A DNA stretch of 64,000 bases. It comes from Megaustenia siamemsis (lineage: Eukaryota; Mollusca; Gastropoda; Stylommatophora; Ariophantidae). Below, in pieces: positions 34,098 to 45,429 of the stretch. Below the pieces are notes generated by a model, which searched no databases, was not told where the DNA came from, and saw only the letters and a list, made by a program, of their open reading frames with translations. The stretch covers positions 12,569,969 through 12,633,968 of the forward strand of contig JAVIAB010000160.1 of assembly GCA_032433765.1 (NCBI GenBank). Direction: 5' to 3'. Made by a program: the position numbers and the translations under genes. How positions within the stretch are numbered: the stretch's first letter is position 1; the number at the start of each line of letters is the position of its first letter.

Positions 34098-34354
34098 ACA
34101 AAATGACAAGACGATTTCAAGGATGAAGATAGATATCTACGTGGGTTAAGATTCCACGGAGGACGGTCCCTGTGGTCTGATGGCCATGAACTTCAAACAG
34201 AAAATAGCCACGTGGCCGTACAACTCGGTAACTCTCTCAACATTCGGAAGTGATGAGAATTAAAATATAATGGGGAAGAGGAAGAAGAGGAAACGAAGAA
34301 ACGAACGTTAAAGGGGAGATCAATAAATGATATCTAACTCTTCCCTCATTCTAA
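34098..34354. other. Unassigned
   Basis: Possibly the rest of the element that carried the hammerhead-like motif. No coding signal is seen. Confidence 0.25.
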
Positions 34355-34892
34355 TTAAGAAGTATGTACTGATGAAGTCAACAAGAAGTATGTACTGAGG
34401 AAACCGATGAAGTCAACAAGAAGTATGTACTGAGGAAACCGATGAAGTCAACAAGACGTATGTACTGATGAAGTCAACAAGAAGTATGTACTGATGAAGT
34501 CAACAAGAAGTATGTACTGATGAAGTCAACAAGAAGTATGTACTGATGAAGTCAACAAGAAGTATGTACTGATGAAGTCAACAAGAAGTATGTACTGATG
34601 AAGTCAACAAGAAGTATGTACTGAGGAAACCGATGAAGTCAACAAGAAGTATGTACTGATGAAGTCAACAAGAAGTATGTACTGATGAAGTCAACAAGAA
34701 GTATGTACTGATGAAGTCAACAAGAAGTATGTACTGATGAAGTCAACAAGAAGTATGTACTGAGGAAACCGATGAAGTCAACAAGAAGTGTGTACTGAGG
34801 AAACCGATGAAGTCAACAAGAAGTATGTACTGAGGAAACCGATGAAGTCAACAAGAAGTATGTACTGAGGAAACCGATGAAGTCAACAACAG
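34355..34892 (+). repeat. Minisatellite with two unit lengths (26 and 35 bp)
   Basis: The short unit is 'atgaagtcaacaagaagtat' plus 'gtactg'. The long unit adds nine bases, 'aggaaaccg'. Long units cluster at both ends of the array and short ones mainly in the middle. Confidence 0.95.
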
Positions 34893-35339
34893 CTTCAATA
34901 TTCACTTCACAAGCACACAGTTTGCTGCTCAATAAGATAGATGGTAGCCATGTGTTGCTTCATTCACTACATTTAGATGAATAGACTTGTAACAGATGTT
35001 CAGTTGCCATGGATCACCCCCACCCCTCTGCATCACTTTATATGTAAACATCGGTTTCTCAATCCCCCCCCATAATGTCTACGCAATTTATTACGTCATA
35101 TACGTTACTACACAGCTGTTAATCGCTGCTACTTTAGTTGATTTCCTCATTTGTGTCTATCCTTGAATATGACCTACACACACTTCCACCATTACACATC
35201 CAAAATGATTAGGGGGAGCTGTATCTTAAAATACAATTAAAATAAAAAAAACTATTGCGGTTACAAATTGAATTCACTGTCTGTGATCTTCTTGTTGCAA
35301 CCATTACCTACTAAAGTACCATTTATACACCTGCTGTTA
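34893..35339. other. No feature seen
   Basis: No coding signal or repeat copy recognised. Confidence 0.3.
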
Positions 35340-35520
35340 TATTAACTAAAAATGTTATGTTTTGTGCCCGGTGTTGCGAGTTGAAACCACTTCCATAAAA
35401 TATTTATTTTAAGATTCAGTGGAATGTACTAGGCTCAGGATATCCTCATTAATAAATACTTCTAAAAAGTGAAGGTCAGCACTAAAGTGCCACTTGTTGA
35501 GATAAAAACTAGCTGCGACT
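35340..35520 (+). repeat. Dispersed repeat V, second copy (partial)
   Basis: It matches the V landmarks 'ggaatgtactaggctcagga' and 'taaagtgccacttgttgaga' in order. Its right end merges into the first units of the 34-bp minisatellite. Confidence 0.7.
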
Positions 35521-36740
35521 AGATAGTGCTTATTCTAGTTATAGTGCTGCGACTAGATAATGCTTATTCTAGTTATAGTGCTCGCACTAGATATTGCTTA
35601 TTCTAGTTATAGTGCTCGCACTAGATATTGCTTATTCTAGTTATAGTGCTGTGACTAGATAATGCTTATTCTAGTTATAGTGCTGCGACTAGATAGTGCT
35701 TATTCTAGTTATAGTGCTGTGACTAGATAGTGCTTATTCTAGTTATAGTACTGCGACTAGATAATGCTTATTCTAGTTATAGTGCTGTGACTAGATAGTG
35801 CTTATTCTAGTTATAGTGTTGCGACTAGATAGTGCTTATTCTAGTTATAGTGCTGTGACTAGATAGTGCTTATTCTAGTTATAGTGCTGTGACTAGATAG
35901 TGCTTATTCTAGTTATAGGGCTGTGACTAGATAGTGCTTATTCTAGTTATAGTGCTGTGACTAGATAGTGCTTATTCTAGTTATAGTGCTGTGACTAGAT
36001 AGTGCTTATTCTAGTTATAGTGTTGTGACTAGATAGTGCTTATTCTAGTTATAGTGCTGTGACTAGATAGTGCTTATTCTAGTTATAGTGCTGTGACTAG
36101 ATAGTGCTTATTCTAGTTATAGTGCTGTGACTAGATAGTGCTTATTCTAGTTATAGTGCTGTGACTAGATAGTGCTTATTCTAGTTATAGTGCTGTGACT
36201 AGATAGTGCTTATTCTAGTTATAGTGCTGTGACTAGATAGTGCTTATTCTAGTTATAGTGTTGCGACTAGATATTGCTTATTCTAGTTATAGTGCTGTGA
36301 CTAGATATTGCTTATTCTGGTTATTGTGCTGTGATAGATAGTGCTTATTTTAGTTATAGTGCTGTGACTAGATAGTTCTAATTCTGGCTATAGTGCTGTG
36401 ACTAGATAGTGCTTTTTCTAGTTATAGTGCTGTGACTAGATAGTGCTAATTCTGGCTATAGTGCTGTGACTAGATAGTGCTTATTCTAGTTATAGTGATG
36501 TGACTAGGTTGTGCTAATTCTGGTTATAGTGCTGTGACTAGATAGTGCTTATTCTAGTTATAGTGCTGTGACTAGAAAGTGCTTATTCTAGTTATAGTGC
36601 TGTGACTAGATAATGCTTATTCTGGTTATAGTGCTGTGACCAGATAATGCTTATTCTGATTATAGTACTATGACTATATAATGCTTAGTCTGGTTATAGT
36701 GCTGTCACTAGATAGTGCTTGTTCTAGTATCACTTGTGAA
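35505..36740 (+). repeat. 34-bp minisatellite
   Basis: About 36 copies of 'gctgtgactagatagtgctt' plus 'attctagttatagt'. Central units are nearly identical, while both ends, especially after 36300, carry many variants. The unit resembles the continuation of repeat V seen at 49165-49190 ('cagctgtgctctgcttattc'). Confidence 0.96.
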
Positions 36741-37104
36741 GCCTGTGTGAGACATAGTTTGTATTATAACTTGACCTGGGTATTAATTTAATTTCTACAC
36801 ATTGACTATAAAAAATTGTTGACTTGACTGCCTCATGGGTAAGCCTATATCATTTCATTATAGTAAAATTACATAGCTTATCTTTCTTTTTTTTAAACTA
36901 GCCTGTCTTTTCCCTCTTTATTTGAAAAGCTTTACTTTTTTTTTGGTATACAGATTCCAATCTATATTGTTTGTTATTTTATTCGTTTATTAGCGGTAAG
37001 CGATGTTATGTGTTACACACCTTGCGCTTCGGTACATTTATCGTTTATTTCCTAATTGTTGGTTCTTATTAACCTATTTTCAAGGTAGCACTAATTAGCC
37101 GACA
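36741..37104. other. No feature seen
   Basis: AT-rich spacer between two minisatellites. Confidence 0.3.
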
Positions 37105-37605
37105 GACACATTCAGATTTCCTTCTCGAGTTTGTCATGTTTCCTTTCTAGTTGGCTTCCACCCGAGTTTGTCATATTTTCATTCTATTTGACTCCTACCC
37201 TAGTTTGTCATGTTTCATTCTATTTGACTCCTACCCGAGTTTACCATGTTTGCGTTCCGTTTGGCTCCTACCCTAGTTAGTCATGTTTCATTCTATTTGG
37301 CCCCTATCCGAGTTTGTCATGTTTCATTCTATTTGACTCCTCTCCTACCCGAGTTTGTCATGTTTTCATTCTATTTGGCTCCTACACGAGTTTGTCATGT
37401 TTGCGTTCCGTTTGGCCCCTATCCGAATTTGTCATGTTTTCATTCTATTGACTCCTCTCCTACCCGAATTAGTTATATTTCATTCTATTTGGCTCCTACC
37501 CGAGTTTGCCATGTTTCATTCTATTTGGCTCCTATCTGAGTTTGTCATGTTTTCATTCTTTTTGACTCCTACCTGTGTTTGTCCTGTTTTCATTCTATTT
37601 GACGG
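37105..37605 (+). repeat. Minisatellite of about 35-42 bp
   Basis: About 13 irregular copies of 'cctacccgagtttgtcatgt' plus 'ttcattctatttggct'. Unit length varies through small indels such as an extra 'tctc'. Confidence 0.93.
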
Positions 37606-37799
37606 ATGTTCGTCAATAACATCATTCTCATAACATGTTTCTGTGTTGGTTTTGCCATCGACCTTCCCCTATATTTAAAAAGACGAGTTTTCTGTGCGAA
37701 GTCTAAGTGATCTTTCTGATATTCCCTGCGAATGTTCTTGAAGTTAACGGAAGTTAGAACAGCTCATGATTTTAAAAGGAACATACTTGACATTAAAAA

Positions 37800-39590
37800 C
37801 ATCATCATCATCATCAAGTACCGGGCCTACTGGCGTAGGTGATCATGTCTCTCTGTTATAGGGTTGCACACGAAGTCTCTCTTGTTACACAATTATATTC
37901 AGTTTATTGATCATCAAACATTATTCATCAACATCTTCATTTTATTACAACTTGTGAGTCTACTTACGACATGTAGAATATATGTAACACAATGGAACAC
38001 AATTCTTGGACACTTGTAAAACAACTTCTACTGATAACTTCTCTAGTGTCTTAATAATCTATTACTGACTTATGACTGTAACTTGTAGATTTCTAACTGT
38101 TCTTACTAACTCCATCAAAACTTATTACTACACTTCCAACTTAACTTTCTAACTGTTCTGACTCTAACTGTTTAACTGCTTCTTGTCTAGATGTTTCTAC
38201 TCTGTCCTAACTTAACTGACTTAGTCTACATTCTACTTCTTCTAATTCTCTGGCTTAACTTCTCTGGCTAAAAACTTCCTTGTCCTAACTCCTTGTTCTT
38301 TTAAATACTCCTCAACTCTCTTCTACCTGCGAGATGGTGACCAATAAGATCATCGCAAATTGACCACTCCAACGTGATCTGGTCACTCAATGTTTACGTG
38401 TCCAGTGTCCACCATCTGTGACTCACCTGAACTTTCCCATCTTTTGGACAAAGCATCCTGTTTTTCGCCTACTTGGCGACATAATGTTACCTCATGACAA
38501 TGACCTCTCCTGGAAGTTGGATGACCACTTATTTATTAGCCGGCCAAAGTCATGGGATCAACGCATGCTCATCACAATAACAACCACTAGTTGTTGTGAA
38601 CATGATGGACACTCGTGGAGCTCTGACAATAACACCACGAGGTCGTTGCATGTTACTAGTCATACCTGGTCCTTTCCAACAACTTTGCTCTTGTGAACCT
38701 GGCATGGACATCTAACTTAGTTTGGTGGGTGTCCTACCCCTACCCCTGCAGACACTGCGCTATCTTCTGTTGCATGGAAAATTCCATGGGCTCTTAACTC
38801 TCATCGTGTCGTCCTCTATTCTACCTCTCTCCTTCCTCACTCTGACTAACTGTTATTCCTGGAAAATTACCATAGTTAAAATCTGCTGGTCGCCACTATA
38901 TGATACTGCTCTCGTCCATTCAAAGAGCGGTAACGATTCAGTATCTGCTCTCTTTAGCATACTCTGTTACATCTCCACAATTTTCGATCTCGGCAGCTAT
39001 TTATCATTTCTGTTGTTGACCTTCAGCCAAGCCATTCTCTTAAGATGTCTGTTATTTTTTTCTCTTTGCTTCCCTCTATCTCTTCGTCCCTCAATTTTTC
39101 CAGTTGTAACAATATATTCCAGTTGTTCTCTTCTCATTACATGGCCAAAAAATGATGTTTGTCTCTTCCTAATATTGGAAATTAGTTCTCTTTTTGCTTT
39201 GACCTCTCTCAGAACTGTTTCATTACTCTTCTTAGCTGTCCATGGTACTCTCAACATTCTTCTGTAAAACCACATTTCTACAGACTCCAGTGATTTTCTT
39301 GTCTGTTGTCCTATTGTCTATGATTCGCATCCATATGTTAAGGCTGGCTCTATATAACATTTAAGAACTCTTTTTCTTGTTTCTATTGTCAAAAATGGAT
39401 TGCATAGTATCTTCCTCATTTTTTGGAAAGCTGCTTTTGCCTGAGCCATTCTGCATCTCACCTCTTTTGTACATCTTCCGTCTGAGGTTAACAAAGTTCC
39501 CAAATATATTTTTTTTTTAAACTTGACGCTAAAGAACATGCTTGACATTAAAGAACATTTAGCAGAGAACATGGATCCAAATATGTAAAA
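37800..39590 (-). mobile_element. LINE B 3' region split by an LTR
   Basis: The minus strand reads, from 39575 downward, IYLGTLLTSDGRCTKEVRCRMAQAKAAFQKM, VLKCYIEPALTYGCES, a stop in place of Trp, SVEMWFYRRMLRVPWTAKKSNETVL, REQLEYIVTTGKIEGRRD, then the 3' block. The last 50 bases, with the GATGATGATG tail, lie at 37800-37853, separated by a 1.1-kb LTR. Without the LTR and one 4-base duplication the 3' region matches 2695-2770. This is the longest LINE B piece here, and stops and frameshifts make it a pseudogene. Confidence 0.88.
37854..38971 (-). mobile_element. Solo LTR, inverted copy inside LINE B
   Basis: On the plus strand the ends are TGTTATAG and GTTACA, and the flanks are the 4-base duplication 'tctc' (37850-37853 and 38972-38975). 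Its reverse complement starts TGTAACAG and ends CTATAACA, like the LTR at 31956-33204, with internal blocks in the same order. AATAAA on the minus strand lies at about 37913-37918, at the equivalent place. No internal coding region remains. Confidence 0.85.
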
Positions 39591-39795
39591 CTAGATTATT
39601 TTAAAAACAAGAAATAGTCTCACTGTTACACATAACATACTCCATCCAGACATTGAGTTATTTGAATAATTATAGAAGCCATCTGATAATGTTCTGACTT
39701 TGCAGAGGTCCATTTCCTAAGAGGCTTTTTGCATTATTCTTCTTCTGTGATGTAAAACCTCTATCTAAGCATACATAAAGTTAAGATATGTCCAT
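39591..39795. other. No feature seen
   Basis: Spacer between LINE B and LINE H. Confidence 0.3.
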
Positions 39796-40400
39796 TGACG
39801 AAATAAAAAGCCAACGCTAAAATCATTATCAACAGTGAAGAATTTGAAATGATAACAAACTATAAATATGTGAGGTCTGTAGTAACTAACAATGGAGACT
39901 GCCGGAAAGAGATCAAAAGAAGATTAGCAATAGCAACATAAAAATTAAACGCCATGAAGAACTTGTAGCACAACACCAGCAAGGCAGTAAAATTAAAATT
40001 ACTGAGGGCATATATCTTCTCGATAGAAACATGGTTGTGAATCATGGACAATCTCGCAAACAGCAAAGAATTAAATAGATTTATTCGAAACAAAATGCTA
40101 CAGAAAAACCCATGAGATACTTTGGCTACCTTCTTCCAATAGACCACACACAGGAAGTACACCTTGTTGAAGCAAATAATAAATAGTTAACCTTGCATAA
40201 ACATTCATGCTGAAGGATCATGATATTATCGGCGGACAAGGAACGGTGTAGAGAAGACGAAATAAGTATGTTATGATTTATACTCTACAAGAGACAACTC
40301 TCTACAAAGAAATGCTGACTTGCAAGAAGAACAAGGAAACAAAAATTGCGAAAGCAGCCACGAAAAAAATATTCGGGCAGAAGATGAATGCACTGGATCA
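39796..40400 (+). mobile_element. LINE H remnant, heavily decayed
   Basis: Plus-strand translation gives YKYVRSVVTNNGDCRKEIKR, RLAIAT, KAVKLKLLRAYIFSIETWL and LNRFIRNKMLQKNP with several stops. This is the region after the RT domain ('FKYLGSxVTxDGxCxxEIKxRIAxA') of a non-LTR element. Further downstream, blocks such as EGS and GVEKTK are only suggestive. Confidence 0.65.
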
Positions 40401-41022
40401 CAAGGTGTGAAACACATCGCAGTAAATTCGATAATACATTATTTTATAAATAATTGATATCAAATGACGTACAATCAGACTACGTTAGCGATTACGTTTT
40501 TTAATCACGATAAACGCAAAATTGTGCCCGCATTTTTATTTTTATATTTTTTAATTGACAATTAAGTTTCTTGCCAGTGTTTTTGCTCTGCAGTTGTTCA
40601 AATTTGGACTTTCGTTGTGTTTTTATTTGCAAAGTAATTTTGCTGTCATGGGAATTTAAATGAATTCATTATATATACCCCATTGTGAGCGGTTTCTTTT
40701 TAGATTCATTTGGGAGTTAGCACCTTCTGGTGGAGTCATGACGTAAAATATCATAATTGAGTCATAGTGCGTCATTGTTGATTTATATTTAGATTCGTAA
40801 ATGGGTAGACAGATGTTGATTGCGTTATAAAAATGGGTAAATTTGGGTGGAAATAAAAACATTGAAACAAATCCAGAAAAGAGAACACAGGATGGACAAG
40901 TGGGGAAGTACTGTGAACAATTCATCACTCTGGGGTCATAATTAAAACCCAAGGGGACTAAGGGATGAAACAGACAGGACATACAGCGACTGAGGGGAAA
41001 AAAAGGTTGTGAAATAATCAGT
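40401..41022. other. No feature seen
   Basis: AT-rich sequence. No gene or repeat recognised. Confidence 0.3.
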
Positions 41023-41057
<35 letters not shown>

Positions 41058-42035
41058 AAAATGATAAACAAAAATGTTACCAGTTTTATTATTCTCTCTT
41101 ATCAGTTTTGTTATTGTTATATCAATTTTGTTATTATTAGTGTCACTCTTATCAGTGTTGCTATTGTTAGTGTCACTCTTATAAGTTTTGTTATTGTTAG
41201 TGTCTCTCTTAACAGTTTTGCAATTGTTAATGTCCCTCTTATCAGTTATGTTATTGTTAGTGAAACTCTTACCAGTTTTGCTATTGTTAATGTCCCTCTT
41301 ATCAGTTATGTTATTGTTAGTGTTCCTCTTATTAGTATTGATATTGCTTGTTTTCCATCTTATCAGTTTTGTTATTTGTTAGTCTTCCATCTTATCAGTT
41401 TTGTTATTGTTAGCGTCTCTCTTATCAGTTTTGTTATTTGTTAGTTTTCCATTTTATCAGTTTTATTATTGTTAGTGTCTCGCTTATCAGTTTTGTTATT
41501 GTTAGTGTCTCTCTTATCAGTTTTGTTATTATTAGCGTCTCTCTTATCAGTTTTGTTATTGTTAGTGTCTCTCTTATCAGTTTTGTTATTGTTAGTGTCT
41601 CTCTTATCAGTTTTGTTATTGTTAGTGTCTCTCTTATCAGTTTTGTTATTGTTAGCGTCTCTCTTATCAGATTTGTTATTGTTAGTGTCTCTCTTATCAG
41701 TTTTATTATTGTTAGTGTCTCTCTTATCAGTTTTGTTATTGTTAGTGTCGCTCTTATCAGTTTTGTTATTGTTAGTGTCTCGCTTATCAGTTTTGTTATT
41801 GTTAGTGTCTCTCTTATCAGTATTGTTATTGTTAGCGTCTCTCTTATCAGTTTTGTTATTGTTAGTGTCTCTCTTATCAGTTTTGTTATTGTTAGTGTCT
41901 CTCTTATCAGTTTTGTTACTGTTAGTGTCTCTCTTATCAGTTTTGTTATTGTTAGTGTCGCTCTTATCAGTTTTGTTATTGCTAGCGTCTCTCTTATCAG
42001 TTTTGTTATTGTTAGCGTCTCTCTTATCAGTGTTC
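41023..42035 (+). repeat. (AG)n tract then 30-bp minisatellite
   Basis: A short AG dinucleotide tract (41025-41055) is followed from about 41075 by some 31 copies of 'tcttatcagttttgttattg' plus 'ttagtgtctc'. The left third is diverged, while the part from about 41460 is nearly uniform. The unit length of 30 gives open frames with repeated SFVIVSVSLI, which is an artefact. Confidence 0.96.
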
Positions 42036-42926
42036 CTAATTACTTCTGGTATATATTAAAATGCAGTACCTCTTTTACCTGCTTTATTTCAGTACTCCAC
42101 ATACCAGATTTCCTGAATTACTTCACTTAACAACTTAAATTCTGTGTTCCTCCTATCAGCTCCTCCTTATAGTAGTAGGAAACTCTTTGTAGAGAGCTTC
42201 ACAGCAGGAGGCAATCTGATCATCAGAAGCGGACCCCATATAGCAAGTGTTTCGGCCCTTTCTCCTCCTTATATTATCAACTGCAGTGCAGCACGCTCCA
42301 TGTCATATCTTTATTGCAGTGCCTCGCCTACCGAACTAAATACCTAATAATCAAAAGCGTCATCTGCAAGTCCATTATCGATTACTTTGATATGGTAATC
42401 AACATTATTTATAGCTTGTTCAACTTTGTTGACGTCATCAAAAGGATGGGCAGTAACTGAGACGGATACTAGAAGAAACAAATACAATTTTTTTTTTAAA
42501 TGTTAATGACAAGCATTAATTATCATTTTTAAGGATAAATTATCGTCGGTGTTTTATAAATTTATCGTGTCGAATAAATCAACGATAAGGGCTGAGAAAG
42601 GACACACCATGGTGAAAATAAAAATAAGGGAGAAAACCCAGGTAAAAATCCATGCAGGACGAGCGTGGTAGCATTGGAGTACATAAATTCAAGAGATGGT
42701 GACGTAAACACAAACTTGATTAAGAAAGGCTCATTATTGCGAGAGGTGGCTCTAGTTGTGTCTGGCTGCTCTCTTGTAGGAGATCATTCAAAGTATAGCA
42801 AGGACATTCCTAAAAGAGGCTTGCTGAAGACGAATATAATGAACCAAAAAGGTGCGAAACACAGTGCAACACAACTGGCTATGCGAGCAAAGAAGATTAT
42901 TGTGATTGATTTCTCACTGTCATTAT
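42036..42926. other. Unassigned
   Basis: A plus-strand open frame of 88 codons at 42665-42931 has no recognisable domain and no supporting context. Nothing else is seen. Confidence 0.3.
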
Positions 42927-43017
42927 TGTAACTATCATTATCGTAACTATCATTATCGTAACTATCATTATCGTAACTATCATTATCGTAACTATCATTA
43001 TCGTAACTATCATTATC
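42927..43017 (+). repeat. 15-bp tandem repeat
   Basis: About six copies of 'gtaactatcattatc', nearly perfect. Confidence 0.95.
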
Positions 43018-43065
43018 AATTTTTAGTTTCGACGATTAATTTTCTTCTAGGTTATTCTTCATTAA

Positions 43066-43333
43066 GGGAGCCGCGATGGCTCAGTGGTTAGTGAACTGGA
43101 CTATCTAGGACAAGAGGTTGGGTTCGATCCTGATCGACGGCTTCCAGGTTCATCCAGCCTTAATGGGTACCGGATTTATTTTCTGGGAGAGTAAAGCGGC
43201 ACGGACGTAATACCGACCACATTACCACAAAAAATCATGTGCCGAAGGTCTGTAAAAAATTATGGTCACTAAACCCATATTCCCTATACGCAACTTGGCG
43301 TGACGGCGCTCTTTAATTTTTTTTTTTTTTTAC
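43066..43333 (+). mobile_element. SINE-1, full-length with perfect duplication
   Basis: The head 'ccgcgatggctcagtggtta', B-box 'gggttcgatcc', body and end 'cgtgacggcgct' are present, followed by poly-T. The perfect 12-base duplication 'attcttcattaa' lies at 43054-43065 and 43334-43345. This defines the exact ends of the SINE and shows LINE-type insertion. Confidence 0.93.
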
Positions 43334-43389
43334 ATTCTTCATTAAAGTCTTTAAAAATGTTACTGTCAACGTCAGACACTGCTTCCACT

Positions 43390-43643
43390 AAAAAAATAGT
43401 ACCCCCGTCACGCCAAGTGGCGTGTAGAGAATATGGTGTTAGTGACCATAAATTTTACAGACCTTCGGCACATGTTTTTTTGTGGTAATATGGTCGGTAT
43501 TAACCCAGTGCCGCTTTACTTTCCCAGAAAAAAATCCGGTACCCATTAAAGGCTGGGTGAACCGGAAGCCGTCGGTTGGGATCGAACCCTACCTCTTGTC
43601 TTTTGTAGTCCAGTTCACTAACCACTGAGCTATCGCGGCTCCC
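43390..43643 (-). mobile_element. SINE-1, full-length, inverted next to the previous copy
   Basis: The minus strand reads from 'gggagccgcgatagctcag' at 43643 to 'cgtgacgggggtact' near 43395. Flanking 'gcttccac' and 'ggttccac' are the likely duplication. It lies 56 bases from the plus-strand copy. Confidence 0.92.
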
Positions 43644-43796
43644 GCTGGTTCCACGCTGATTATTCTTACTTCTAGCTCGTCTTAGAAGTTCTCATTTCTT
43701 ACTTGACGTCAAATCAGTTTGCAAAATATCAAAGCTGGATTCTCATTGATAGCAGCTCCCAACAACCAATCACTGAAAGTCTTCAAGGCGTTGTTA

Positions 43797-43863
43797 TTGT
43801 TTGTTTGTTTGTTTGTTTGTTTGTTTGTTTATTTGTTTGTTTGTTTATTTGTTTATTTGTTGT
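43797..43863 (+). repeat. (TTTG)n microsatellite
   Basis: Sixteen or so TTTG units with a few TTTA variants. Confidence 0.95.
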
Positions 43864-44049
43864 TAGGATCATCATCAATGCCTACCCGACGAATCTATAG
43901 GTGCTCCGATATCCCCCTCGATAGTCTCGAGAAAATCCGAGGAGAATTCCTGACCCACATGCAAGAACTCTCTAGCACTGTCTGTGATCCACAGTGTGAA
44001 GACAAATAATAATCAATGAATATTATCATAGAGGGAAACTTCCGAGGCG

Positions 44050-44255
44050 ATATTCAGCGAATCATTTGAGAGGAGGAGATATGTTTACAGCACTCGGAAA
44101 AAAATGACAAGTAATCAACAACAGAAAAAAAAAAACAAAGAACAATATATGGACCGAAGCAGGATCGAACCCGTACTCAGTGGCACAGTGCCTTGCCAAC
44201 TCTTTCCGAGTGCTGTAAACATACCTCTTCCTCTGAATTGATTCACTGATCCACA
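44050..44255. repeat. Inverted repeat enclosing a tRNA-like SINE-5 piece
   Basis: The arms of about 50 bases are imperfect inverted copies. The core 'atgtttacagcactcggaaa' at 44082-44101 is exactly complementary to 44203-44223. The loop holds a minus-strand tRNA-like segment with 'gggttcgatcc', also present at 49535-49690. It could be a foldback element or two overlapping SINE insertions. Confidence 0.7.
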
Positions 44256-44319
44256 GTATGGGCAGGTTTTTGATGACAATTTACCCCAGACAGCGGCCAT
44301 ATTTATGACATGCTCTTTT

Positions 44320-44560
44320 CAATTTTAACCGCTAAGGGATATTTAACGTGCGCGAGTGCACACCTCCTGCTTTATTGCCGCTATCCGAGAGGACTAGACA
44401 TCGGATCTCACTACACCAGAGATCAGGGTTTGTAACGTCATAAAGAAACCACGGATTAATTTTTTCCAATTTGTGAAAAATCACCACCGCTCTGGTGGGT
44501 TTTTAACCCGTGTCCTTCCTGTCATGAGGCCGATGTTGCACCTCTAGACCACCCTTAAAA
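44320..44560 (-). mobile_element. SINE-4, uninterrupted copy, with repeat U
   Basis: On the minus strand the order is a tRNA-like head ('gtctagaggtgcaac'), the body 'ggtttctttatgacgttac', then 'gatccgatgtctagtcc', 'gcggcaataaagcagg', and repeat U ('actcgcgcacgttaaa'). It is the reference showing that the 15150-15600 copy was split by SINE-1. Confidence 0.7.
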
Positions 44561-44754
44561 GGGACGTTAAGTTTGCGTAGATGCGTTGTGTTGTTGTTTC
44601 TTTGCTCTTTTCATCCCAACTCATCCGGCTTAAGTACAATATCCTTTAGTGCCGGTTTGCCTTTTTTTTTTATCCCAGTTCACTTGTCCAGCAGTCCAGC
44701 AAAGTAGATAGTGTGTTTCCAGGAGCACCACTAGGAGGTGGAGCTGGCTCTTGA

Positions 44755-44975
44755 TCAAATCTGTTGTTTGCCGATCATGAGACATGCAATCGCTAATTGG
44801 TCGATGGGTCGGTGACCACAATCAGCTCTGTTGTTCGCCGATCATGTGACATGCAGTCGCCTTTGGGTCGATGGGTCGCTGACCACAGTCGGCTCTATTG
44901 TTTGCCAATCATAAGACATATAGTCACCTGTGGGTCGATGGGTCGGTGACCACACTCAGCTCTGTTGTTCGCGGA
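44755..44975 (+). repeat. About 66-69-bp tandem repeat, three to four copies
   Basis: Units contain 'gccgatcatgagacatgc' and 'ggtcgatgggtcggtgacca'. They are moderately diverged, which suggests an old duplication. Confidence 0.85.
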
Positions 44976-45429
44976 CCCTGACTACAAAATCTCAGCATCT
45001 GGACGGGCTTCTTGGCCCGCCTGTTAAAACCAAGTATATTTCTCACTTTCTAAGCCCAATACATTCATTCTTTGTGTTTTTTTTAAAATTAATTTTAGTT
45101 ATTTAATCTGTGTATTGCTCTGTATCAATATATTCCATTATATTATTTGCTCATATTGTAAAAACAGCATGCAAAAACATCACAAAAATGAACAAGTCAA
45201 CGAAAATTTAACAACAAGTAAATCCTCCATCCAGGAAAGATAAGGGCTCTATGTCTCAGAGATGTGTGACGCAATCCAGGGAAACGCGCAAGGAGTCCGG
45301 GTCGCTGACTCATCTTTTGTCTACCATTAAATCCTCCAGAATAGACACCTGGAATGTATGTGTTTTAACCGGCATGGAAATGCTGTCCAAATAGCAGCGG
45401 AAAGTCAAATGAGAGTTAACACCGTATGC
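44976..45429. other. No feature seen
   Basis: No coding signal or repeat copy recognised. Confidence 0.3.

Noticed and set aside
34470..34640. Further hammerhead cores in the 26/35-bp array ('ctgatga' and 'gaaacc')
   Set aside because: The two core pieces are joined by sequence that cannot form stem II, and there is no stem III partner. Coincidence of the repeat unit.
33455..34892. CRISPR-like direct repeats of 26-35 bases
   Set aside because: Units are contiguous with no unique spacers, and the sequence is plainly animal. They are minisatellites.
42665..42931. 88-codon open frame as a small gene
   Set aside because: No recognised domain or neighbouring exon, and such lengths are expected by chance.
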